Below, one piece after another: positions 1-5,203 of a stretch of 7,016 bases of DNA (the first letter of the stretch is position 1; each line of letters starts with the position of its first letter). Origin of the DNA: an uncultured Armatimonadota bacterium. Its GTDB lineage: Bacteria; Armatimonadota; Fimbriimonadia; Fimbriimonadales; Fimbriimonadaceae. The notes beneath the pieces are model-generated. The model saw nothing but the letters and a program-made list of their open reading frames with translations. It was not told the origin of the DNA and searched no databases. The stretch lies in contig CAMLEL010000124.1 of the NCBI GenBank assembly GCA_946478935.1, positions 1 to 7,016 on the forward strand. Reading direction: 5' to 3'. A program made the translations under genes and the position numbers.

Positions 1-48
1 AGACCACATTCGCGCCGGATTCAGACCATTGACCGATGCCGCAAGTGA
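1..48 (+). CDS. Possible 3' end of an upstream gene (15 codons)
   Basis: The frame beginning at base 1 is open for 15 codons and stops with TGA at 46-48. About two thirds of its codons end in G or C, similar to the real genes here, and the next possible ORF starts 17 nt later. No family can be recognised from 15 residues. A competing frame (2-193) is also open but has poorer third-position GC after base 66, so which of the two continues a real gene from outside the window is uncertain. Confidence 0.15.
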   Translation, partial: RPHSRRIQTIDRCRK

Positions 49-65
49 AGCAGTGATTCGACAAT

Positions 66-224
66 ATGGGCATGGAAACCATCTCCATTCTTGGGTATTT
101 CATGGCCGCCATTGCGATCTGTATCGGTCTGGATTGGCACTGCCGTGGCGCCGGGGAACGTCGAATCCGTCGGGCGTTAATCTCGGAGGCTGAGTCCTAT
201 TTGGATATATCCAAGCGGCTATAG
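66..224 (+). CDS. Possible small single-pass membrane protein, 52 aa
   Basis: This is a short ORF from ATG 66 (a second in-frame ATG lies at 72) to TAG 222-224. Residues about 6-22 are hydrophobic (SILGYFMAAIAICIGL) and could form one membrane segment. The rest is charged (GERRIRRALISEAESYLDISKRL, split here for reference into an RR-rich part and an acidic/amphipathic tail). Codon third positions are about 63% G or C, which favours coding over the overlapping frames. Against it, there is no convincing Shine-Dalgarno site before either ATG and I do not recognise a family. It lies 29 nt upstream of the dedA start on the same strand, so it could be the first gene of that transcript or simply dedA leader sequence. 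Function unknown. Confidence 0.3.
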   Translation: MGMETISILGYFMAAIAICIGLDWHCRGAGERRIRRALISEAESYLDISKRL

Positions 225-225
225 T
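201..225 (+). promoter_or_regulatory. 14-bp perfect palindrome followed by a -10-like hexamer upstream of dedA
   Basis: Bases 201-214 (TTGGATATATCCAA) are a perfect palindrome. Six bases later TATAGT (220-225) matches the sigma-70 -10 consensus at five of six positions and would place a transcript start near 232, about 20 nt before the dedA start. No good -35 hexamer sits 16-18 nt upstream of it. The palindrome could be an operator. It also lies inside the doubtful 66-224 ORF, and a perfect 14-bp palindrome is expected by chance about once in 15-20 kb, so this is only a candidate. Confidence 0.25.
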
Positions 226-243
226 TATGTGATTCTGAACGCT

Positions 244-256
244 GAGGACTCCGCTG
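244..256 (+). promoter_or_regulatory. Ribosome-binding site GAGG and CTG start codon of dedA
   Basis: GAGG at 244-247 is followed by six bases and then CTG at 254-256. Between the in-frame TGA at 236-238 and the first GTG at 365 the frame has no ATG, GTG or TTG, yet residues typical of the DedA N-terminus are encoded from about 257. The spacing therefore picks CTG 254 as the start. The other in-frame CTG codons are less suitable: 242 has no purine-rich site in front of it, and 269 would cut into the conserved region. Confidence 0.5.
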
Positions 257-937
257 TTAGACTTTATTCTGCACATCGACAAGCACCTCCAAGGACTCAT
301 CGCCGAGCATGGAGCTTGGGTTTATGGAATTCTTTCAGGGATTATCTTTGCCGAAACCGGCTTCGTGGTAACACCCTTCTTGCCGGGAGACTCTCTCCTA
401 TTCGCAGCTGGGATCTTCACGGTTGAAGGCGGTGGGCTCAACCTTTTCCTCTTGGGCCTTTGCCTGAATGTCGCGGCAGTCGCCGGTGACAATCTGAATT
501 ATTGGATTGGCCGAACCATTGGCCCCAAGCTCTTTTCAAAGGAAGATTCCAAGATTTTCAATCGGAGCCATTTGCAGAAGACCGAGCAGTTCTTTGCCAA
601 ATACGGCTCGAAAACGCTGGTCATGGCGCGCTGGGTGGCGATTGTGCGCACGTTTGCTCCGTTTGTTGCCGGAATGGGCAAGATGCATTATCCCAAGTTT
701 ATGGCCATCAGCATCCTTGGAGGCGCATTTTGGGTCTGGTCCCTTCTCATTGCAGGACACTTCCTCGGCAACATCCCTTGGGTCAAGAACAATCTAGAGT
801 TTGTGATCCTGGGCATCATCCTCACGACGATTCCGATCATTGGACTCGAAGCGCTCAAGGAGCGGCGTCGAGCTGCAAAAGAAGCGGCGGCAAAGGCAGC
901 TGAGGCTTCGACGACTCAGCTTGCAGACGAAGCGTAA
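254..937 (+). CDS. dedA: DedA-family membrane protein (SNARE-associated/VTT domain)
   Basis: This is a DedA-superfamily inner-membrane protein of 227 residues when read from CTG 254; E. coli DedA is of similar length (219). Family members are implicated in membrane homeostasis, proton-dependent transport and undecaprenyl-phosphate or phospholipid translocation; the substrate of this one is unknown. The N-terminus LDFILHIDKHL, the segment AETGFVVTPFLPGDSLLFAAG (residues about 33-53, here slightly over the core) and RTFAPFVAGMGKM closely follow E. coli DedA. The acidic residues Glu34 and Asp46 and the two arginines Arg126 and Arg132, which correspond to residues important in YqjA/YghB, are present. 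The usual proline between those arginines (RFVPIVR) is alanine here (RWVAIVR). Further hydrophobic segments lie at about 111-131 and 180-197, and the C-terminal tail is Ala/Arg/Glu-rich. A start at GTG 365 would remove about 37 conserved residues and is rejected. The DUF454 gene follows 70 nt downstream and may be co-transcribed. Confidence 0.9.
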   Translation: MLDFILHIDKHLQGLIAEHGAWVYGILSGIIFAETGFVVTPFLPGDSLLFAAGIFTVEGGGLNLFLLGLCLNVAAVAGDNLNYWIGRTIGPKLFSKEDSKIFNRSHLQKTEQFFAKYGSKTLVMARWVAIVRTFAPFVAGMGKMHYPKFMAISILGGAFWVWSLLIAGHFLGNIPWVKNNLEFVILGIILTTIPIIGLEALKERRRAAKEAAAKAAEASTTQLADEA

Positions 938-1007
938 CAGGGATCGTCAGTCCAGACAACACCTCGCTTCGAAGAATTGCGGATAATCCAATTGGTGACC
1001 CGCCCCA

Positions 1008-1391
1008 ATGCAGGCTGAACAGACAAAATCATTGGCCGTACGTCTTCCTTTCCTGGCGTTGGGATGTCTTCTGGTGGGTCTTGGCTATATTGGCGCAGCC
1101 GTTCCGGGCATGCCTTCTACCGTTTTTCTCTTGGGCGCCGTTTGGGCATTCAAGAAGTCCTCACCTAAGTTCGAGAGTTGGCTACTGTACCATCCTCTGT
1201 TCGGCGCGACCCTGAGACAGTGGGAAGAAAGCCGATCCATTTCTCCACGCGTCAAAGTGATCGCCATCAGCACGATGGCCGTGTGTGTTAGCATTTCTGT
1301 TTTGGTGATTCATTCGCTCACTCTGAAATGGCTCGTATTGGGCCTGGCGGTCGTCGGAGCGGCAGTGATCGCTACGAGAAAGTCGGCCTAA
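1008..1391 (+). CDS. YbaN/DUF454 family inner-membrane protein
   Basis: This 127-residue protein belongs to the DUF454 (YbaN) family, small inner-membrane proteins of unknown biochemical role. It has the family pattern: a first hydrophobic segment (about 12-32) running into GYIGAAVPGMPSTVFLLGA, then the motif FKKSSPKFESWLLYHPLFG (about 48-66) and LRQWEESRSISPRVK (69-83), then two hydrophobic segments at about 84-102 and 107-122. The length is typical for the family. The start at ATG 1008 is supported by GGTGA at 994-998, nine bases upstream. It follows dedA by 70 nt on the same strand with no terminator between them, so the two envelope proteins may share an mRNA. The stop codon TAA (1389-1391) overlaps the A-run that serves as the T-tract of the terminator for the convergent peptidase gene. 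Confidence 0.88.
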   Translation: MQAEQTKSLAVRLPFLALGCLLVGLGYIGAAVPGMPSTVFLLGAVWAFKKSSPKFESWLLYHPLFGATLRQWEESRSISPRVKVIAISTMAVCVSISVLVIHSLTLKWLVLGLAVVGAAVIATRKSA

Positions 1392-1419
1392 AAAAAGAGG
1401 CCCCCGAGACTCGGGAGCC
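1390..1419 (-). terminator. Rho-independent terminator of the S9 peptidase gene
   Basis: On the minus strand, bases 1419-1399 form a GC-rich hairpin: GGC pairs with GCC, then comes a single A-C mismatch, then CCCGA pairs with TCGGG around a GAC loop. It is followed after CTC by an uninterrupted run of seven T (1396-1390). It starts 23 nt after the peptidase stop codon. On the plus strand the same hairpin is followed by CGATTGAATCC, which is not T-rich, so it should terminate the minus-strand transcript best and the DUF454 transcript only weakly. Confidence 0.85.
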
Positions 1420-1442
1420 CGATTGAATCCTACTTCGTTGAG

Positions 1443-4295
1443 CTAACCGCCGGATCCTCCAGCGGCTTTTTGCTCCGGAATCTCGAATCCGTATGTCTTG
1501 CCCTTCTTCGTGGCAGGAACTCCTTCCGCCATCCACACGGGCATGGGTGCGCCCTTGAGATAGTGGTCGAAGAATTGCTGCATGCGGATTGACCAATCCT
1601 TGCGATTCTTTCGCTGGACCAGGTTGTGGTCCTCGTTGTTGTAGACCGCCATCCAGACTGGCTTGTCGAGTCGCCGCAGGGCCGTGAAATACTCAATGCT
1701 CTGCCACCAGGGCACCGCTCCATCTTTGTCGTTGTGCATGATCAGCAGCGGTGTCTTCACCTTGTCGGCAAAGAAGATGGGCGAGTTCTCGTAGTAGCGC
1801 TGGAAAGAATTCCAGGGGGTGCCGTCAATTCGACTCTGACCGTGCTCATATTGCATCTGCCGGACAAGGCCCGAGCCCCATCGGATGCCACCGTAGGCGC
1901 TGAACATATTGCTCACCGGCGCTCCGGCGCAGGCTGCCGCAAACATATTGGACTCGGTAATCATGTAGGCGACTTGGTAGCCGCCCCAGCTTTGACCCTG
2001 GATTCCAACACGCTGCGGATCGACATACCCACGTCGGATAACCTCCTGGCAACCCGGAACAATCGCGTTGATGGCGCTTTCACCGGGATAGCCGATCTTG
2101 TACGGGATGTCCGGAACAAATACCACGTAGCCGTTGCTGACGTACATGGGGATGTTGACCGTGCTCGCACTCGGTGCTGGATTGCGGAACGCATGGAACG
2201 TGTCCGAATCGCGCTCGTAGAAGTAGGCGATCATTGGGTACCGCTTGCCCGGAGTCATGTTTTCCGGCTTGAACAGCATTCCTTTGAGCGGAATTCCATC
2301 CGCCGACGTGTAGCTGATCAACTCCTCGGTTCCCCAAAGATAATCTTTGAACTGCGGATTCGCGTCGCTCATCCGTTTCGGCGATCCGAAGCTCAAGTCA
2401 TCGGACACCCAGACGTCTGGAAACTCGGTGAAGGTCGATTGTGTGAAAACGATCCGCGGATTCTTATCAGCCTGATCGACGACGGCGAACTTCTTGTCAC
2501 CGTAAATGAGGCGCTCCGGATAGTCGGCCATGGAGTCCTTGAAGTATCCAGTCGCTTTCGTATCCTCGTGGATCGCCGAGAACAACGAAACTTTCGACGG
2601 GTCGACAAACCGCTCTTCGGGATTGAGATTGATTCGTCGCAGAGTGGTTTTGGTTGCACGGCCATAGCCGTCGGTGAAGTTCACCGGCGCTTTCTTCCCC
2701 GTGGGATCCACCGCCCATAGATCGTATCGGTCATAGACGAAGAACGTGTCCTCATTTTCCGTCCAACCAGCCGCTCCGTAGGCATTTGCGCCGGTTGGGA
2801 CGTCATTCAGTTCGTCATAGATCGGGACTTTGATTCCTCGGGAGATCTCAGTCAACTTGCCGGTGGCAATATCGTATGTGAGCCACACCTGAGCTTTCTC
2901 GTCATATGCGACGGCATATTTTCCGGATGGTGAAAGCCCCCAATTGGTCTCTGACTTCTCAAAAATCTTCTTGGAGGTTCCATTGCGCAGATTGATGAGA
3001 TAGATATCTCCGGGCGCCTGGCCGAGCCATGACAGGCTCTTGCGATAAGGCTTGTCGACCCGACTGAGGGCAAAGTTGCCGTCAAAACGGTCGGCGATCG
3101 TCACACTTTGGAATTGCTCGTTTTCTACCTGAAGGATTCTGCCGCTGTCCAGAAACGCGATCGCATCATAGGTGCGGTTGTTTTCGATGTTGGCCTGCAA
3201 AAGCTGTTGAGACTGCAGCAAGTCATCCTGCCAGTTCCAAATGTCGACACTGACTTTCTCGTCTTCCGGCGTCTCGTCCTTCTTCTCTTCCTCGGCCTCT
3301 GGCACCGTGGCAAAGATGACCCGTCCGCCTTTCTCGGAGAACGTCAGTGACCCGCGCTCCGAGACGACCCAACCGGCGGGAAGCCCGGTTGTGCCTTTCT
3401 TGGCTAGGAGTTTCGCGCCGCCGCTCTTGGGATCAAAGACGTAAAGGGCAAGCTGGGGCTTCTTTGCCGCGTAGTCGTCTTTGTCGGTCACAAAGACAAC
3501 CCGCTTGGAATCATCGTGGATGGCGAGCTTCGGATACTTGCCCATCGCCTTCACGACATCTGTCTTCTTGCCCGATTTCAAATCGTAATAGATGATTCCA
3601 TCGCCCGCTCCGTCCTTTGTGCTAACCACGTAAACCAAGACGTTGCCGTCTTCGGACCACCGAGAGGTGACGACATTCTCGATGCGCTCTTCTTTGCCGG
3701 ATGCGAGGTGCCGCAGGACATAGGTGTCGCCAGGCTTATGATCCGACTTCTTCTTTGGCTCGTCCTTTTTCTCCTCGGGTTTCTTTTCGTCTGGCTTGGC
3801 AGCAGGAGTGGGAGCCGGTGGTTTGGGCGGTTCAGGTTTGTAGAGCACCCAGCCCGAATCTTCGGGTGCGATCGTATAGCTCTGGACGTTGGCAACTTCA
3901 AACTTCTCGCCGGTTTCCAAGTTCAGTGCCACGAAGGAGCTCTTGGGCATGTCTTCCGGCTTCTTCTTTTCCCGCTGCGCTTTCTTGGTATCAGCGAGCT
4001 TCGGGCTAATCATTCCGACAGCAAACTTGGAGTCATGGGTGAGTTGCAAATTGCCACGCTCGATCGTGGCATCCTTGCCCCCGCTCAAGGCGCGGATTTG
4101 TTGAACAGCGTCGCCTTCTTGAGGGACCAGTCGGAAGGAGAGCCAACTCCCATCATTTGACAAGCGAGCGCCCTGGACGGTCCTCCACGAATCGTACACG
4201 CTTGCGTCGAGGGGTTTCTTTTGCGCGAACGCTGCGCCGACGCTGATCGCCGCGAACGCAAAACATGCAATTGTGCGGAATTTCATAGACTTCAC
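1443..4295 (-). CDS. Secreted S9-family serine peptidase (prolyl oligopeptidase type)
   Basis: This is a 950-residue exported peptidase. A typical Sec signal peptide (basic MKSMKFR, hydrophobic core, AFA-Q cleavage near residue 24) is followed by KKPLDASVYDSWR, a conserved opening in a group of large secreted S9 peptidases. Residues about 35-640 are a repetitive propeller-like region with recurrent SxDG/SPSGK and YDxxTGK-type turns. The alpha/beta-hydrolase catalytic domain spans about 655-915. The triad is visible: Ser769 in GIQGQSWGG, Asp858 in HNDKDGAVP and His890 in NNEDHN. It probably degrades oligopeptides outside the cytoplasm; specificity is not predictable. A Pro/Lys/Glu-rich low-complexity stretch (152-188) and an acidic one (332-347) interrupt the propeller. 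The likely start is GTG 4295, with AGGT eight bases upstream; ATG 4286, three codons in, would also leave a full signal peptide but has a poorer site. It lies 87 nt downstream of tRNA-Thr and ends in a clear terminator. Confidence 0.93.
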   Translation of the reverse strand: MKSMKFRTIACFAFAAISVGAAFAQKKPLDASVYDSWRTVQGARLSNDGSWLSFRLVPQEGDAVQQIRALSGGKDATIERGNLQLTHDSKFAVGMISPKLADTKKAQREKKKPEDMPKSSFVALNLETGEKFEVANVQSYTIAPEDSGWVLYKPEPPKPPAPTPAAKPDEKKPEEKKDEPKKKSDHKPGDTYVLRHLASGKEERIENVVTSRWSEDGNVLVYVVSTKDGAGDGIIYYDLKSGKKTDVVKAMGKYPKLAIHDDSKRVVFVTDKDDYAAKKPQLALYVFDPKSGGAKLLAKKGTTGLPAGWVVSERGSLTFSEKGGRVIFATVPEAEEEKKDETPEDEKVSVDIWNWQDDLLQSQQLLQANIENNRTYDAIAFLDSGRILQVENEQFQSVTIADRFDGNFALSRVDKPYRKSLSWLGQAPGDIYLINLRNGTSKKIFEKSETNWGLSPSGKYAVAYDEKAQVWLTYDIATGKLTEISRGIKVPIYDELNDVPTGANAYGAAGWTENEDTFFVYDRYDLWAVDPTGKKAPVNFTDGYGRATKTTLRRINLNPEERFVDPSKVSLFSAIHEDTKATGYFKDSMADYPERLIYGDKKFAVVDQADKNPRIVFTQSTFTEFPDVWVSDDLSFGSPKRMSDANPQFKDYLWGTEELISYTSADGIPLKGMLFKPENMTPGKRYPMIAYFYERDSDTFHAFRNPAPSASTVNIPMYVSNGYVVFVPDIPYKIGYPGESAINAIVPGCQEVIRRGYVDPQRVGIQGQSWGGYQVAYMITESNMFAAACAGAPVSNMFSAYGGIRWGSGLVRQMQYEHGQSRIDGTPWNSFQRYYENSPIFFADKVKTPLLIMHNDKDGAVPWWQSIEYFTALRRLDKPVWMAVYNNEDHNLVQRKNRKDWSIRMQQFFDHYLKGAPMPVWMAEGVPATKKGKTYGFEIPEQKAAGGSGG

Positions 4296-4382
4296 GCGGG
4301 TTTACCTGATTCAAAGCCTCAACCAAGCGCCACAAACGCAAAGTTCGCAGCAATCGAAAGGTGGACTGCGGAATGGAGGAAC

Positions 4383-4457
4383 TGGAGCCTTCGACGAGAA
4401 TTGAACTCGTGACCTTTCCCTTACCAAGGGAATGCTCTGCCGCTGAGCTACGAAGGC
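4383..4457 (-). tRNA. tRNA-Thr (anticodon GGU), CCA encoded
   Basis: Read on the minus strand, this is a complete cloverleaf of 75 nt. The acceptor stem GCCTTCG pairs with CGAAGGC, then comes discriminator T and a genome-encoded CCA (4385-4383). T8-A9 precede the D-stem GCTC/GAGC. The anticodon stem TTCCC/GGGAA closes the seven-base loop TTGGTAA, giving anticodon GGT (codon ACC/ACU, threonine). The variable region is AGGTC, and the T-stem ACGAG/CTCGT encloses TTCAATT. It lies 42 nt downstream of tRNA-Tyr on the same strand, an arrangement suggesting a two-gene tRNA transcript. No strong terminator is visible between it and the peptidase gene. Confidence 0.97.
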
Positions 4458-4499
4458 TTAGCTATCCAGATTGTCAACCACAAAAATGGCCGATTCTGG

Positions 4500-4585
4500 T
4501 GGTGGGGAGTGGAGGATTCGAACCTCCGAAGGCATTCGCCGACAGATTTACAGTCTGTTCCCATTGGCCACTCGGGCAACTCCCC
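4500..4585 (-). tRNA. tRNA-Tyr (anticodon GUA), CCA encoded
   Basis: On the minus strand this is an 86-nt class II tRNA. The acceptor stem GGGGAGT pairs with ACTCCCC, followed by discriminator A and encoded CCA (4502-4500). The D-arm is CCCG/TGGG. The anticodon stem ACAGA/TCTGT closes the loop CTGTAAA, giving anticodon GTA (tyrosine). The long variable arm (CGGCGAATGCCTTC) is typical of bacterial tRNA-Tyr, and the T-arm is GGAGG/CCTCC around TTCGAAT. Its 5' end is only 15 nt after the stop codon of the TPR gene, so it is either processed from that transcript or read from a promoter inside the end of that gene. tRNA-Thr follows 42 nt downstream. Confidence 0.97.
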
Positions 4586-4594
4586 AATCGGACG

Positions 4595-4623
4595 CCTATA
4601 TTACCTTAAACCCGAACCGTCAG
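4595..4623 (-). promoter_or_regulatory. Candidate promoter for the tRNA-Tyr/tRNA-Thr pair
   Basis: On the minus strand CTGACG (4623-4618) and TATAGG (4600-4595) each match the sigma-70 -35 and -10 consensus at four of six positions, with exactly 17 bases between them. The following CGTCCG would be a GC-rich discriminator, as is usual for stable-RNA promoters, and transcription would begin about three bases before the tRNA-Tyr 5' end. The element overlaps the last codons and stop of the TPR gene. The matches are modest, so co-transcription from gatB remains possible. Confidence 0.3.
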
Positions 4624-5203
4624 ACCGGCCCGGAGCGATGCCTCGCATCTTCTTTTCAACCCGTTGCAGGTTGTTTTTGGCGGGCCCGTCGTTGGGGGTA
4701 ATCGCAAGCAACATTTGCCAAACCCGTTTGGAGTCGCGCAGCAAGTTCATCCGTTCGTAGGCATGGGCCAGCGTTCGATAATTGTTCGCGTGAGGCTTGG
4801 TCCTCATCCGAATCGTGGGCTCGAGGATTGGCGGAATCTTCTGATACGCACGCTTCATGTAGTAAAAGTTCGCCTCGGGCCAAGCGGCGTCAGGGTCATT
4901 TGGGTTCTCGGTCCGATACTTCACGTACACCGCCAAAGCTTCATCCCAGCTTTCGACGTTCTCCAGCATCCAGCCAAGGTTGGTGGCGATGTCGAAATCA
5001 TCTGGATACAGCGCGTACATGATCCGACAAAGATTGATGACGCGCGGAAAGTCACCGTCATCGAACCAAAGGTCCGTTTGACTGTTCAGGCGATCGACGG
5101 CATGGTTCCAGATCGCGTCCACACGCGAACCAGTCCCTTGAGGGCCGGCAAAGGCCGCCCCTGCAAAACCGATTCCAATGATGGCCGCGATGAATTTACG
5201 CAT
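4601..5203 (-). CDS. Small exported tetratricopeptide-repeat protein
   Basis: This is a 200-residue protein with a signal peptide (MRKF, hydrophobic core to about residue 19, cleavage after AFA before GPQG), so it is probably periplasmic or secreted. After it come helical repeats resembling tetratricopeptide units: a partial one near 45-67 (FDDGDFPRVINLCRIMYALYP), one near 70-102 (NLGWMLENVESWDEALAVYV and following) and one near 139-172 (YRTLAHAYERMNLLRDSKRV and following). These have the small/large residue spacing and the terminal NPND/TPND turns of TPR motifs. Such proteins act as binding scaffolds; the partner is unknown. The start ATG (5203-5201) overlaps the gatB stop by one base (TAATG), and GGA sits six bases upstream, which fixes the start and suggests translational coupling to gatB. 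tRNA-Tyr begins 15 nt after its stop. Confidence 0.85.
   Translation of the reverse strand: MRKFIAAIIGIGFAGAAFAGPQGTGSRVDAIWNHAVDRLNSQTDLWFDDGDFPRVINLCRIMYALYPDDFDIATNLGWMLENVESWDEALAVYVKYRTENPNDPDAAWPEANFYYMKRAYQKIPPILEPTIRMRTKPHANNYRTLAHAYERMNLLRDSKRVWQMLLAITPNDGPAKNNLQRVEKKMRGIAPGRSDGSGLR

Noticed and set aside
2..193. Open frame continuing from the left edge on the plus strand
   Set aside because: After base 66 its codons end mostly in A or T, and the sequence is rich in His, Trp and Arg without any recognisable pattern. The frame at 66-224 fits coding statistics better. It could still be the tail of an upstream gene if a frameshift exists.
100..300. 66-codon minus-strand ORF at the left end
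   Set aside because: It has no ribosome-binding site and no family resemblance, and it overlaps the conserved dedA N-terminal coding region.
982..987. GATAAT, a -10-like hexamer before the DUF454 gene
   Set aside because: No -35 element lies at a suitable distance, and a start near 994 would put the ribosome-binding site at the very 5' end of the transcript.
1626..2720. 364-codon open frame on the plus strand, antisense to the peptidase
   Set aside because: It is a shadow of a real 950-codon gene with intact catalytic residues. The translated sequence shows no domain or signal peptide and no ribosome-binding site of note.
3516..4160. 214-codon open frame on the plus strand within the peptidase gene
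   Set aside because: It lies antisense to the signal-proximal part of the peptidase. Its apparent hydrophobic stretch is the complement of the Lys/Glu/Pro-rich codons.
4340..4375. CGCAG/CTGCG hairpin after tRNA-Thr as a terminator
   Set aside because: The stem is only five pairs with a long loop, and on the minus strand it is followed by AACTTTGCG rather than a T-tract.
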